Positions 33,901 to 38,140 are shown, counted from the stretch's first letter. The stretch is 64,000 bases of DNA from Owenia fusiformis (GCA_903813345.2 CAIIXF020000004.1:18957513-19021512), one strand, 5' to 3'. The notes: a model not told the origin generated them from the sequence alone. A program made the numbers and translations.

Positions 33901-35281
33901 TTTGGAACCGAATATGATTGTTTTCAATTAAAGCACTTTCGTATTTCTGTTCAATATCTCGATTAGTTTGGCAGTCACGCTTGGTATATATATCATTACA
34001 CCATAATATCCCGCTGAACAATGCTTGTTGGGATAAATCGTTAATTTGCGCTGATGATAACTCAAATACTGATTGATGGATTTGGTTTTTGATTGTATAT
34101 GGGAATAGGACTTTGTCTTGAGAAGGAATCAAAATGGCCACCAAGTCACAATTTTTCAAAAGAAACTTTGATAATTCAAATACTAGTGGACAGAATTAGT
34201 TCAAATTTCAAATGCTGAAGCCCTGTTTAGGAAGAAATTTTCAAGATATGCTGATGCCCTAGGAACATAGGACTCTATTCACAGCTGACAAGGGTAGAGT
34301 TCACGACCTCAGTCAGTTTGTTCCATGATGTTGATATGGCCACATCATGTTCAAGTTCTCTTGGTATTTTACATGGAAAGTGTCAATAATGTGATATATA
34401 TTTAGTTAGATCGACGAAAGCAAAGTAAGGGAATATTTTTACAATTATAAGTTTAGGACCCTAATAATTCTTTAAATCAGGGAATCCAAAGACAATCGAA
34501 GTCATTATTTTGGGATTATCAAATCCAATAGACTCACGCTGATGGAATTTTTTAATGATGTGTTTACCACTTTACCAGAAGTTTATTTAAGAAGGAATTT
34601 TAAGGTGGTTGCTAAATGCTAAATGGCCACCATTTTTGGTAAAAAATATAATATAATATTTTATAACTCACATACAAGTTGGGTTATCAGTTTGAAAAGA
34701 ACATTTATCATCATTCATATGTTCAGTTGTTCCATTGTTGAGGAATATTGTACGTACATGGATGCTGCAGTATAATGGGATGTTTTTCTCATGAGTCATA
34801 AATGCTAAATAAATGTCATGTTGTAATATTTCACTTCATCTACTTCACATTTCTGTTTTTCTAGTTTGAATAGAGATTCCTACAAAATGGAGGTAAAATC
34901 TCGCATTTTACCATTTGTAAATGCAGGACGTGAAATCATCCAGAGTACTTGCCACACAATCTGCATCTTCATTGCCCTTCTAGTCTTGCTGGATCTCATG
35001 CATAACACAATCTGGATATGGATGCAAAGGTATTACAATTGTACACATTGCATGATTTCAGCACTTATTGCCACAATTTAAACCTTTTTAAAACAGCATT
35101 CATCAAAAGCTTTAATTATCACCCTGAGATTTGAAAAACAAACATACCTGGGTGTCAATCCATGGATTGTCATAATGTCCTTTAAAATGAGAATCCTCTG
35201 TTATCTCTTATTAACATGTTTTGATGTATTTGCAGGCTAGGCATTTTGAGGCAGAAGTTCATATATGCTACAGATCACTGA
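820..35281 (+). CDS. Gene 1: EGF/TNFR-like ectodomain, five-TM membrane protein (3' part, 21 exons)
   Basis: Joined exons: 820-945, 5822-5899, 7948-8022, 8670-8810, 10563-10744, 10975-11216, 11709-11921, 17843-18095, 18213-18393, 19639-20154, 21249-21401, 21893-22031, 22636-22822, 23434-23552, 25152-25363, 31067-31405, 31935-32011, 32154-32288, 32631-32941, 34865-35029, 35236-35281. All 20 junctions use AG/GT and phases agree throughout, giving about 1,296 residues plus a stop. The N-terminus is outside the window. Layout: cbEGF (residues 1-42), two TNFR-like cysteine repeats (43-93), a cysteine-rich N-glycosylated ectodomain (94-690), TM1 (~694-715), TM2 (~745-765), a charged helical loop (766-1007), TM3 (~1008-1030), TM4 (~1087-1110), a second loop (to 1256), TM5 (~1257-1279) and a short basic tail. 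The layout implies a cell-surface glycoprotein with both large loops outside, as in prominins, but I recognise no family signature beyond EGF/TNFR-like. The exon set was read by eye; a skipped small exon, especially between 25364 and 31066, cannot be excluded. Confidence 0.82.
930..4953. repeat. 96/97-bp tandem array copying an exon end and its 5' splice site
   Basis: About 42 head-to-tail units to 4953, continuing after an insertion at 5271-5606 for about 45 in all. Each unit starts with the last 16 nt of the EGF exon, then the GTAAGTAC donor, then intron sequence. Two subtypes intermix: a 97-bp form with AGCAAACCATAC and a 96-bp form with AGCAGCCATAC. Most copies keep GTAAGT. A few have GTGAGT (near 1429, 2299 and 3547) and one has GTTAGT (4318). 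Every reading frame from the EGF exon stops within one unit, so the array is intronic. Short open frames starting at GATGGC are artefacts. Confidence 0.95.
4954..5267. mobile_element. PIF/Harbinger-like MITE (copy 1) inserted in the 97-bp array
   Basis: A 314-bp insertion splits the tandem array and is flanked on both sides by TTA (4951-4953 and 5268-5270). It has an internal inverted repeat: TTATGTCACTATGACGTGAA at the left pairs with sequence around 5043-5070. Its right end, containing the reverse complement of AGCGAAGCATTTGTAT, matches the left end of the element at 21440-21764 in opposite orientation, which shares the same 3-bp target duplication. A TWA duplication is the hallmark of PIF/Harbinger elements. 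No coding capacity. Confidence 0.75.
5271..5606. repeat. Remainder of the 96/97-bp array right of the MITE
   Basis: About 3.5 further units of the same array. The last one decays after GATGGTAAATGTGAATGTGAG into unique intron sequence. The insertion therefore post-dates the expansion of the array. Confidence 0.93.
5822..5899 (+). CDS. Gene 1 exon b: TNFR-like cysteine repeat 1
   Basis: A phase 1-1 exon of 78 nt after TTTGCAG. It encodes RCDIPCRNGTFAPKSC followed by RRMGKPCK, a C-x3-C-x9-C-x7-C pattern like a TNF-receptor cysteine-rich repeat (C..C..G.F....C......C). Donor AAAG|GTATAT. It pairs with the next exon, which repeats the pattern. TNFR-like is a judgement from spacing, not a full domain match. 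Confidence 0.75.
6004..6489. mobile_element. Foldback DNA element with ~75-bp inverted ends
   Basis: The left end (6004-6080, ACACCGGAATTGCCTGACAA and onward) is the reverse complement, with a few differences, of the right end (6415-6489). The ends meet the termini ACACCGG/CCGGTGT. About 330 bp of non-coding AT-rich sequence lies between. It sits in the intron between exons b and c of gene 1, 81 bp from a second foldback element. Confidence 0.75.
6571..7470. mobile_element. 900-bp near-perfect palindromic foldback element
   Basis: The left arm (6571-6992) and right arm (7048-7470) are reverse complements over about 420 bp, separated by a 55-bp centre. The outer ends are ACGCGGTAGT and ACTACCGCGT. 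The matching short open frames at 6785-6982 (+) and 6992-7285 (-) are the two arms of the same sequence, so they are not genes. Transcribed as part of the gene 1 intron, it would fold into a long hairpin. Confidence 0.9.
7948..8022 (+). CDS. Gene 1 exon c: TNFR-like cysteine repeat 2
   Basis: A phase 1-1 exon of 75 nt after TACTTCCAG. It encodes VCQPKCQESQFELSPC and then WEQGDRACK. The ELSPC...DR.CK arrangement is like the second half of a TNFR cysteine-rich repeat. Donor AAAG|GTAAGC. The symmetric phase would let exons b and c be skipped or duplicated without frame loss. Confidence 0.78.
8070..8345. repeat. Dispersed repeat with 'ttccaagatggttgctgaattcaaaatg'-type motif (copy)
   Basis: The region holds imperfect repeats of a phrase in which a sentence-like motif 'gaagaaatttccaagatgg' is followed by 'ttcaaaatg'. 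The same phrase recurs at 30600-30900, 34080-34640, 61720-61880 and 62860-62990. It is non-coding and sits in the intron after exon c. I cannot assign it to a named family. Confidence 0.55.
8670..8810 (+). CDS. Gene 1 exon d: ectodomain
   Basis: A phase 1-1 exon of 141 nt after CCTTTCAG with donor AAGAG|GTAAAT. It encodes DLKTLGGAEFSSNAIVEDRT and continues to a conserved-looking LHGQTLSLAR. It has no cysteine, in contrast to the flanking exons. It joins the TNFR-like repeats to the beta-rich ectodomain. Function unrecognised. Confidence 0.85.
8890..10260 (-). pseudogene. CR1/L2-type LINE fragment (decayed RT C-terminal region)
   Basis: Read on the minus strand from about 10260 down, frames broken by stops give in order a YLGV..HQNGNFKSAY segment, LFDTSVKPIALYAS, AKAELGRHPLL and, at 9352-8999, IERGRYFKVEKSKRFCYFC followed by DEEHILFCC. 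These match in order the end of the reverse transcriptase ('VKPI.LYG', 'ELGR.PL', 'IERGRY...C..C....DEEHxLF.C') of CR1/L2-like non-LTR elements. At least two frameshifts and several stops make it dead. It is intronic and opposite to gene 1. Confidence 0.8.
10563..10744 (+). CDS. Gene 1 exon e: ectodomain
   Basis: 182 nt, entering in phase 1 after TATTTTTCAG and leaving in phase 0 at AAG|GTAAAT. It encodes EGSKLTIEIKIKQANLAPIF, then an NHS N-glycosylation sequon and QQYCPYPVPFKY. The alternating hydrophobic pattern suggests beta strands. Confidence 0.87.
10975..11216 (+). CDS. Gene 1 exon f: cysteine-containing ectodomain
   Basis: 242 nt, phase 0 to 2, after TCTGATAG. It encodes DVLMKADYYDCQNGLNKNER and then CGWF, CMTH and VVCTEP with four cysteines. 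The donor was chosen as GG|GTGGGT because only a phase-2 exit joins the next exon in frame. A GTGAGT at 11163 would be stronger but leaves the wrong phase. The end is therefore less certain than the start. Confidence 0.78.
11709..11921 (+). CDS. Gene 1 exon g: cysteine-rich ectodomain segment
   Basis: 213 nt, phase 2 to 2, after CTATGTAG; donor AG|GTAAGA. It encodes CTRSKENCDKCIQDCGR, SPPCEV and then YCHNCCIKQNCTAKCNIF and SCQPM, 13 cysteines in about 70 residues including CxxC and CC pairs. This is the most cysteine-dense part of the protein. The spacing matches no domain I know. The minus-strand open frame here is a shadow. Confidence 0.85.
12002..13020. mobile_element. 1.0-kb DNA element with perfect 18-bp terminal inverted repeats
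   Basis: TGTATCAAAATTGGACAT at 12002-12019 is exactly reverse-complemented at 13003-13020. The interior is non-coding, with repeated words such as 'gttcgagt', 'gatgcgagttt' and 'cacacgg' scattered in both orientations, CpG-richer than the surrounding intron. I see no clear target duplication and no transposase, so the superfamily is unknown. Confidence 0.75.
13492..14010 (-). pseudogene. Fragment of a transposon-associated protein
   Basis: On the minus strand an open frame reads VHLLVDQLDNNLVSCLPAIH, then ALDSTSKVGPKLSG, LSLLEGFGVEELTP and KTDCSTFDEYRWEQY before it runs into sequence of the element's inverted end. The 'LPAIHAL..DSTSK.G' phrase resembles a protein common in transposon-rich cnidarian and mollusc genomes. 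The fragment lacks both ends, so it is a captured remnant, not a working gene. The plus-strand frame at 13553-13873 is its shadow. Confidence 0.55.
13537..13606 (+). other. tRNA-like segment (possible SINE head)
   Basis: TGGCCAAGAGGTC resembles the A box of a class-II tRNA (TGGC..AG.GGTC) and GGTTGCGAGTTTGAGAC resembles a degraded B box (GGTTCGA..C), about 45 bp apart. The same stretch is present inverted at 16723-16782 and partly at 16599-16640. It cannot form a clean cloverleaf, so it is at best a tRNA-derived SINE head inside the element ends, not a tRNA gene. Confidence 0.3.
14337..14600. repeat. Degenerate ACCGTAAAA tandem repeat, left block
   Basis: Repeated units of 'taccgtaaaaatttttc' with lengths varying between about 25 and 40 bp. 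The open frames on both strands through it (rich in Y, R, F, K) are compositional. Confidence 0.8.
14690..15545. other. CpG-rich anomalous block between the two ACCGTAAAA arrays
   Basis: About 850 bp dense in ACGT, TTCGT and CGTAC words in otherwise CpG-poor AT-rich intron. Its two ends share a diverged direct repeat ('cacagtt...agaacg.ag.gagaactagttc.g.gtgtgat' near 14774-14840 and 15479-15532). I see no coding region, RNA gene or transposase in it. Confidence 0.5.
15560..16270. repeat. Degenerate ACCGTAAAA tandem repeat, right block
   Basis: About 20-25 imperfect units of 'aactaccgcattttttcaaaatct' type with ACCGCA/ACCGTA variants. It is the same family as 14337-14600 and lies immediately inside the right inverted end of the nested element. 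Confidence 0.85.
16373..16516 (+). pseudogene. CXC-type cysteine-rich tail fragment
   Basis: The plus strand reads CKCPTFCISSKTCTCRAMD, then KCVVFCGCSKGTKCRNPHK and a stop. This is the C.C...C..K.C.CR....C...C.C....C.NP pattern of CXC/tesmin-like tails found at the end of some transposon-associated proteins. Frame and upstream context are lost. It probably derives from the same protein family as the fragment at 13492-14010, but it lies on the opposite strand. Confidence 0.55.
17292..17462. mobile_element. ~170-bp MITE, family A copy 1
   Basis: The ends AAGAATTTAAGCCC and GGGCTTAAATCCTT are inverted. The interior is an imperfect hairpin containing 'caggcattgtttcctaaa'. A second copy with the same ends and the same core is at 37175-37342 in the intergenic region. 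Confidence 0.75.
17843..18095 (+). CDS. Gene 1 exon h: beta-rich ectodomain
   Basis: 253 nt, phase 2 to 0, after TATGTTGCAG; donor TCT|GTAAGG. It encodes CIKSNVTEIILSPIFNNQRT, FTCHIEKQ, VYSVLYNGRPI and KYDISCIIYLST. Paired cysteines in alternating strands and one NVT sequon look like an Ig- or fibronectin-like beta sandwich, but I cannot assign a family. Confidence 0.87.
18213..18393 (+). CDS. Gene 1 exon i: ectodomain
   Basis: 181 nt, phase 0 to 1; donor ATGGA|GTAAGT. It encodes GYYESNVFAPVDLVRGDTVA and then GHYDVTGKQL and VTPFAMTLGTW. Two acceptors lie 16 nt apart: TTTTTTTCAG at 18196 and TTCCTGCAG at 18212. The upstream one has the better pyrimidine tract, but only 18212 keeps the frame from exon h, so I start at 18213. 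Confidence 0.83.
18643..19583. mobile_element. hAT-like element with nested insertion
   Basis: The ends TAGGGATGTCA and TGACATCCCTA are inverted, and the flanking 8-mers TTTTTTAT (18635-18642) and TTTCTTAT (19584-19591) match at 7 of 8 positions. An 8-bp duplication and a TAGGG start are typical of hAT elements. Non-coding. It carries the TTAA-flanked element at 19034-19437. Confidence 0.78.
19034..19437. mobile_element. piggyBac-like MITE nested in the hAT element
   Basis: A 404-bp element flanked by TTAA on both sides (19030-19033 and 19438-19441). The ends GGTACAGCTGGAAAGTAACA and its near-complement GTTACTTTCCAGCTGAACC are inverted, and pairing continues for about 120 bp as a foldback. 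The TTAA target is the piggyBac signature. The open frame at 19117-19302 is not a gene. Confidence 0.8.
19639..20154 (+). CDS. Gene 1 exon j: large juxtamembrane ectodomain exon
   Basis: The largest exon, 516 nt, phase 1 to 1, after GATTTCAG; donor AAAG|GTGAGA. It encodes QQGCNSNVLERMIIPDDGTY, ELKTCPGYISVKLFD, VMCPKKFTIKFG and LKLTIYRKAPPQ. Sequons include NKT, NES, two NDS sites; there are three cysteines. The beta-strand pattern resembles a membrane-proximal sandwich domain. A 27-bp array starts 10 bp after the donor, and the frame stays open through it. Confidence 0.9.
20165..21140. repeat. 27-bp tandem array abutting the exon j splice donor
   Basis: About 36 units of AATAGCATATATACAGGGTG + TTCAGGA with few variants (ATGTAGGG, ATGCAGGG, GGAAAAAGC). 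Because 27 is a multiple of three and the unit has no stop in several frames, open frames of over 300 codons run on both strands. Intron retention from exon j would add about 24 copies of a nine-residue NSIYTGCSG unit before a stop near 20841. I treat it as intronic. Confidence 0.95.
21249..21401 (+). CDS. Gene 1 exon k: stalk and TM1
   Basis: 153 nt, phase 1 to 1, after TTATTCAG; donor GCAG|GTATAA. A serine/arginine-rich stalk (ERIRSSRSSSSVLRQ) leads into the hydrophobic LLVIGAIIIGLSCVLLIGYV, the first membrane segment, then KHA. This ends the main ectodomain. Confidence 0.9.
21440..21764. mobile_element. PIF/Harbinger-like MITE (copy 2)
   Basis: A 325-bp element flanked by TAA (21437-21439 and 21765-21767). 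It begins GTATTACATACCCAGCGAAG, the reverse complement of the right end of the element at 4954-5267, and ends with GACATAACTGC, matching that element's other end. The interior has a hairpin around 'atatatgcctt...ctcaggcatatat'. Non-coding. Confidence 0.77.
21893..22031 (+). CDS. Gene 1 exon l: TM2
   Basis: 139 nt, phase 1 to 2, after GGTTTTCAG; donor ACAG|GTAACA. A basic cytoplasmic stretch (GQHRFERRHL) is followed by YSLCMTMTVLLLILCAVN, the second membrane segment. The TM1-TM2 loop is therefore only about 30 residues and positively charged, consistent with a cytosolic location. Confidence 0.88.
22140..22560. repeat. Intronic direct repeat, copy 1 (flanks exon m)
   Basis: Blocks 'gatgtgagtagaa.taatcttgatt', 'aaatcacaaaaa.tgaaatatcttttctt' and 'ggtgaaactggtaactac.tact' appear here and in the same order and orientation at 22905-23365. 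The copies have diverged, and the second has gained an insert at 22980-23165. Confidence 0.8.
22636..22822 (+). CDS. Gene 1 exon m: helical extracellular loop 1, part 1
   Basis: 187 nt, phase 2 to 0, after AACTCTTCAG; donor AAAG|GTAAAT. It encodes QVYKLSQYYRYTDSVKALQD, then the charged heptad-like LEIEKLQDHLDQEINRQNLE and YACQFHLQRLDDRLTK. It is strongly alpha-helical, a likely coiled coil following TM2. Confidence 0.88.
22905..23365. repeat. Intronic direct repeat, copy 2, with a LINE-like 3' tail insert
   Basis: The second copy of the 22140-22560 repeat. Between its two halves (about 22980-23165) is an insert ending '...ggaggaaataaaggatcatatcatatcatat', an AATAAA-like end plus a short simple tail as left by non-LTR elements. 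No protein remnant is recognisable in it. Confidence 0.7.
23434..23552 (+). CDS. Gene 1 exon n: extracellular loop 1, part 2
   Basis: 119 nt, phase 0 to 2; acceptor CTGAATGTAG, weak in pyrimidines; donor TTTAG|GTAGGG. It encodes LVKEMALEDNIDDGEKITEA and then ATQYTKHMVEKLTKDMTHF. Helical and charged, it continues the preceding coiled-coil-like segment. Confidence 0.83.
23659..24744 (-). mobile_element. Internally deleted mariner-family transposon
   Basis: A 1,086-bp element with ~40-bp near-identical inverted ends (CGAGGGGTGATTCAAAAGTA and onward) flanked by TA at 23657-23658 and 24745-24746, the Tc1/mariner target. On the minus strand 24302-23865 encodes 145 residues: QRIVIEYLVATGETRQAVVK, SRQAIERWYKHFSEGD, LKRSGRPKN and LTLREISSITDVSYSTVQRI, which form the paired helix-turn-helix DNA-binding part of a mariner transposase. 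The catalytic DDD half is missing, so it cannot move itself. It lies in the gene 1 intron, opposite strand. Confidence 0.92.
25152..25363 (+). CDS. Gene 1 exon o: extracellular loop 1, part 3
   Basis: 212 nt, phase 2 to 1, after CTCATTCACAG; donor GCAG|GTTTGT (weak). It encodes DRFNTYAQNSAIRLLEDIKQ, then EGNHWLKAAHSMHEAIRDLR and FMEWIGLEENLESMTA. Mostly helical. The next certain exon is 5.7 kb away, so a small exon may be missing between. Confidence 0.87.
26068..26592. mobile_element. 525-bp foldback element
   Basis: The left arm GTGATCCACTAGATTACGCT and onward (26068-26300) is the reverse complement of the right arm ending at 26592, with arms of about 230 bp and scattered mismatches. Paired open frames on both strands (26077-26277, 26120-26329, 26364-26591) are just the arms. 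Non-coding. Confidence 0.8.
27247..27312 (+). CDS. Candidate cassette exon of gene 1
   Basis: A long pyrimidine tract (TTCTTTTCTTCTTCTTCTTC) followed by AAAATAG precedes a 66-nt stretch ending CTG|GTATTA, phase 1-1, so it would fit in frame between exons o and p. It would add CAMRNGYVYEFTHVHVSSKH. If the donor is ignored the frame runs to a stop at 27366-27368. This rests only on splice-like signals and phase; it may be nothing. Confidence 0.25.
27815..28670. repeat. 107-bp tandem array, about 8 units, with alternating subtypes
   Basis: Units of 107 bp recur with tatcat starts at 27921, 28028, 28135, 28242, 28349, 28456 and 28563. Two subtypes alternate: A has CTTACACTGAACTG, B has AATTACAATGTTCTAT. 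The order is A B A B A B B, so most of the array is a 214-bp higher-order repeat. No coding potential. Confidence 0.92.
29784..29912. repeat. Hairpin-forming foldback
   Basis: AGGATATTGGGATGATCAC near 29808 pairs with the reverse complement at about 29886-29905, and 'atataatatatctgcc' pairs with 'gggcagatacattatat'. The loop is near 29850. It resembles a short foldback MITE but its outer ends are not clear. Confidence 0.6.
30600..30900. repeat. Dispersed 'aagatggcc' repeat (copy)
   Basis: It carries 'taactcaaatattaattgatgg', 'cctgatgactttgaa', 'agaagaaattttcaagatgg' and 'aaatggccac'-like phrases in the order seen at 34080-34640 and 62860-62990. Non-coding, within the long intron of gene 1. 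Confidence 0.6.
31067..31405 (+). CDS. Gene 1 exon p: end of loop 1, TM3
   Basis: 339 nt, phase 1 to 1, after TACATTGTAG; donor AAGA|GTAGGT. A proline/serine-rich stretch (STQDTPAKPPNNPSRDSTS) and an NIT sequon precede VALMTLVVFVVCVDIIWLAH, the third membrane segment, then RAIRTWLTVKSVLNGC. The +1 base A before GTAGGT makes the donor modest, but phase into the next exon fits. Confidence 0.88.
31935..32011 (+). CDS. Gene 1 exon q: short cytosolic loop
   Basis: 77 nt, phase 1 to 0, after GTTTTTTAG; donor GAAG|GTAAAG. It encodes LDDSSSTQSGGWQSICLSIR and HLHMK. Serine-rich and hydrophilic, it fits the loop between TM3 and TM4. The other two frames have stops. It is the least conserved-looking exon and may be alternatively used. 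Confidence 0.7.
32154..32288 (+). CDS. Gene 1 exon r: TM4
   Basis: 135 nt, phase 0 to 0, after CTGTTATTACAG; donor CTG|GTAAAC. It encodes LTDTDVIPK, the hydrophobic VTAVGVGAIMVYLVQIGATL, then SVNTLESIGYFNSL. It is the fourth membrane segment. Confidence 0.88.
32631..32941 (+). CDS. Gene 1 exon s: extracellular loop 2
   Basis: 311 nt, phase 0 to 2, after TTATTTCCAG; donor AAAG|GTGAGA. It encodes IQPVVTSHKMVNQRILTGAQ, FPFFEKVINARLKRHQLV, FQDAKEHSRSIVRKEYCAWL, DESC and VTSCELPNVGAYFFQ. Helical with three cysteines that could form a loop disulfide, as in other paired-loop five-TM proteins. Confidence 0.9.
32985..34060 (-). pseudogene. 5'-truncated CR1/L2-type LINE (RT C-terminal region)
   Basis: On the minus strand an open frame of about 350 codons (34159-33107) holds RFQKYVLGVHRKATNMAVRG, ELGRIPL, LTRLRISAHNLEIERGRY and CKIC..ETHFLFKCKK, the end of a CR1/L2-like ORF2. 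Its upstream 30 or so codons read through the flanking dispersed repeat, so the true element starts near 34060. This open copy is much less decayed than the one at 8890-10260 and belongs to a related but distinct subfamily. It is intronic, opposite to gene 1. Confidence 0.85.
34061..34640. repeat. Dispersed 'aagatggcc' repeat (copy) cut by the LINE
   Basis: Phrases 'aactcaaatactgattgatgg', 'caaaatggccaccaagt', 'gaagaaattttcaagata' and 'gttgctaaatgctaaatggccacc' match the repeat at 30600-30900. The LINE begins inside the first phrase, so the insertion is likely younger. Confidence 0.55.
34865..35029 (+). CDS. Gene 1 exon t: TM5
   Basis: 165 nt, phase 2 to 2, after GTTTTTCTAG; donor AAAG|GTATTA. 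It encodes LNRDSYKMEVKSRILPFVNA, then IQSTCHT and ICIFIALLVLLDLMHNTIWI, the fifth membrane segment. Confidence 0.88.
35236..35281 (+). CDS. Gene 1 terminal exon: C-terminal tail and stop
   Basis: 46 nt, entering in phase 2 after ATTTGCAG. It encodes LGILRQKFIYATDH followed by TGA at 35279-35281. The short, mostly basic tail after TM5 would be cytosolic. Confidence 0.85.
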
Positions 35282-35398
35282 ACATTTACTTAGGAGCAGT
35301 AGCTAGCCTTTCAAGTACACAGGCAAAGAAGCATTCACAGAAATGATATCTTCGACTTCAAAGGTGTGATAACACAGTGGAGCAACTGAAACAAGATG

Positions 35399-35404
35399 AA
35401 TAAA
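35399..35404 (+). terminator. Candidate polyadenylation signal of gene 1
   Basis: AATAAA lies 118 nt after the stop codon, the first canonical hexamer downstream. Other A-rich stretches follow, and the cleavage site was not determined. Confidence 0.5.
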
Positions 35405-35517
35405 TGCAAGGATCATATGTAGAAATGAAATGACTTTTATGAGTTTGAGAAAGCCAATGCTGGGGATTAATTTGTGATGTGACACTACAGCTGATAAGGA
35501 TCGTAGTCTGTTAATGC

Positions 35518-35640
35518 TAACAGCTGAGGGACAGTTACTAATAATGGGCAACAGCTGAGGGACAGTTACTAATAATGGGCAACAGCTGAGGGACAGTTAC
35601 TAATAATGGGCAACAGCTGAGGCACAGTCGCTAATAAGGA
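35518..35640. repeat. 31-bp tandem repeat, about 4 units
   Basis: Four units of CAGCTGAGGGACAGTTACTA + ATAATGGGCAA, the last with CAGTCG. It lies just downstream of gene 1. Confidence 0.9.
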
Positions 35641-35794
35641 GTTATATCTCAAAGAAAAATCGCTTATGGCCTGCCTTAAATTCAGATATTTTTGTCCATA
35701 ATAATACCTTACATAGAAGTACTGAATGTTACAGTGCAACTTTCATCAGAAATTCAAAAAACCACACAGTGACCTGTTGTATAATATTATACAA

Positions 35795-36490
35795 ATAGTG
35801 ACTGCCATTGAGGGCAATAGTGTAAATTATTTCCCCGAGGGAATATCCTCTACAATGTACTATTCCCGAAGCCGCAGGCTGAGGGAATAGTACATTGTAG
35901 AGGATATTACCAAGGGGAAATCATTTACACTATTGCTCGAAATTAGGCAGTCACTATTTGTTTTATTATAAACCCTATACTGACTCTTGTCCCGTTTCCT
36001 CTGCGAAGGCCAAAAAGGCTTAGAAAGCCCCCTCCCCGGGTCCATTGTTAGCATTATAAGCTGTGACGTCATCAGATGCTCAACAGAAATTTTTGCCTCT
36101 GAGACTCTCACTTGACAAATTCAATCGCGTTTAACACGCGGAATAGATTATCATAACACTTGAAATTACACAGACGTATTTAGCTTAGGGAACTTTATAC
36201 ACGTTGCTTATACTGTAGCGTTCACGCACGTCTGTCATGGTGAACGAAGTTGATTTGTGTTTGTGCTCATCCTCCATTTTTCTGTTTTTCGTCTGCGCAG
36301 TGATGATGCGCAGACGTTTCCAAGGGTAATAGAAGTTGCAATCGTGACGTCAGCGGGCAATAGTTCAAATGTATATTCCCGCTGACGTCACATTTGAGGG
36401 AATATAACTTTCCGAGGGAAATAGTAAATCTATTTCGGAACAGGTGACTAGGTATTGACCAATCAGGATTAGTGTTACATATTGGGTATG
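35795..36490. mobile_element. Foldback/MITE region with nested hairpin
   Basis: A 150-bp hairpin (35798-35956) pairs AGTGACTGCC with GGCAGTCACT and 'gtaaatgatttcccc'-type segments. Similar words ('gcaatag', 'gagggaatat', 'ccgagggaa') recur at 36350-36430, suggesting that the hairpin is one end of an about 700-bp element. Outer limits are approximate. Confidence 0.5.
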
Positions 36491-37174
36491 GGGTAAACCA
36501 CTAGGACTCCTTTACATAACACCTCAAAAAAACTTTCAGAGTTTTGAATGGACATCTAATATAATATATGAATCCACATGCATGTATAGTGTATGACATG
36601 TTTGCATAATTTTCATATCCAACCAAAGTAATGGTCAGAGTTATAACTTTATGAAATAATCAAGGGGTTGAGTCTCCCTTTAAGATTGGATGTTTTAACA
36701 CATTTATTAAATGTGTTGCGTATGACTCAATATATAAATATACGTTGTCAAATTAATGTCATGATTTATGGACAAATAATAATGGCATTTTAGAAGTAAT
36801 GGTTTCTGTTTAACTATTTCAATCCATTGTTCTCTTTTAGTTACCACCCACCATTTATCAGTCAACATCAGAAGCCATATTTTTATTGTTTCAAGATGAT
36901 TTTGGTTTCATGTCCGTTACCGTATCATATATTTCCAGTTACCTTCCCTAAGCGGTGGAAGACATACTAGATTAGTTTTAGAACCGTGGTGCCCACGCAC
37001 GATATATGAACAAATATGATCGTACTCCAAAGTTTCTATGTCATATTAGTTCAAATATCAAAGCATTACGCCAACTATAAAGTACGAGTTTAATTCGATG
37101 AAAAGTAAAACAAATATCTTAAATGCCAAGGTAACAGCTATTCCCTTTGCTTCATACCGACCGGTGAATGTGTG
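36491..37174. other. Intergenic DNA, no feature seen
   Basis: AT-rich sequence between the foldback region and the family A MITE. I see no long frame, repeat or RNA signature. Confidence 0.5.
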
Positions 37175-37342
37175 AAAAGAATTTAAGCCCAAGACTTGAT
37201 GCATTGGGGCTGATTTATTCAACTCAGGCATTGTTTCCTAAATTTTGCATTCCCTCTGTGCGGTCATGCAGATTTGAAATCAGCACCTTCAGAGGAATGA
37301 TTCAGCACGCAATGCTCCGAGCACAGGGCTTAAATCCTTAAA
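37175..37342. mobile_element. ~170-bp MITE, family A copy 2
   Basis: The same inverted ends (AAGAATTTAAGCCC / GGGCTTAAATCCTT) and core phrase CAGGCATTGTTTCCTAAA as the copy at 17292-17462. The intervening hairpin has diverged. Confidence 0.75.
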
Positions 37343-37984
37343 CAACAGGTGTTGATGCAGTAAGTTAGACAATATCACAGATAAAGATTTCTTGAAAGCC
37401 ACACCCGTTTGAGGAATGTATTCTCCACAATTAACAATTATATCGTATGTGTTTGCCCGTATATTTGTGACAGCTCTTATTTTGAATTTTAGGTCAACTA
37501 AATAAATTTTAACTGGATGTTGTATCAGAGGAGTTTTTTAAAGTGAGAAGATCGCCCGATGATATTCTTTTGGGAATGTGCTTTTTAACTTCAAACCTAA
37601 GGGTTGTTGACATATTAATTGTTACTGTCATAATTAACAATAAGAGACGGCGTCTGTAGCACCTATATACTCTATATTTCTGTGAAACGCACGCCTCTCA
37701 TGGGCGTAACTGGAATTTTGTAAAATTTGTTGAAAGAGCATTAACTTATAGTTTGAATGCTTAGATCTAGAATGCACCATATACAATGTACATTTTGAAG
37801 TGAGCTTCCTTACCCTCTAATTTTGGAATAACTTTCTCAAATATGATGGAATTTTTGAGTGTTCACTTTCAATATGTATTCTTTTTGTACCTATGATTTT
37901 GAGTTTTAGAACGGAGAACATTAGTTTGAAACGTACTGAAATGTGATTTAAAAGCACAACGATGCCAATAAACTGGAATCTATC

Positions 37985-38140
37985 ACATAGGCGTAGTCAG
38001 TGGGGTGAGCCAAAATCGCACCCCCCCCCCCGAGTGAAAACCGTTTTTTGGCGATCGCACCCCCCCCCCCCCCTCGACCGAAAGCTTGTACATCACTCTC
38101 CGATATATTTTGACAATTAACCCCCCCCCCCTGTCACACC
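37985..38140. repeat. Poly-C-rich element fragment
   Basis: 'ggcgtagtcagtggggtgagcc' is followed by three runs of 9-13 C near 38021, 38048 and 38120. This resembles one end of the 'gtagccag..ggggg' type element seen complete at 45506-45711, but I see no matching other end. Confidence 0.45.
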
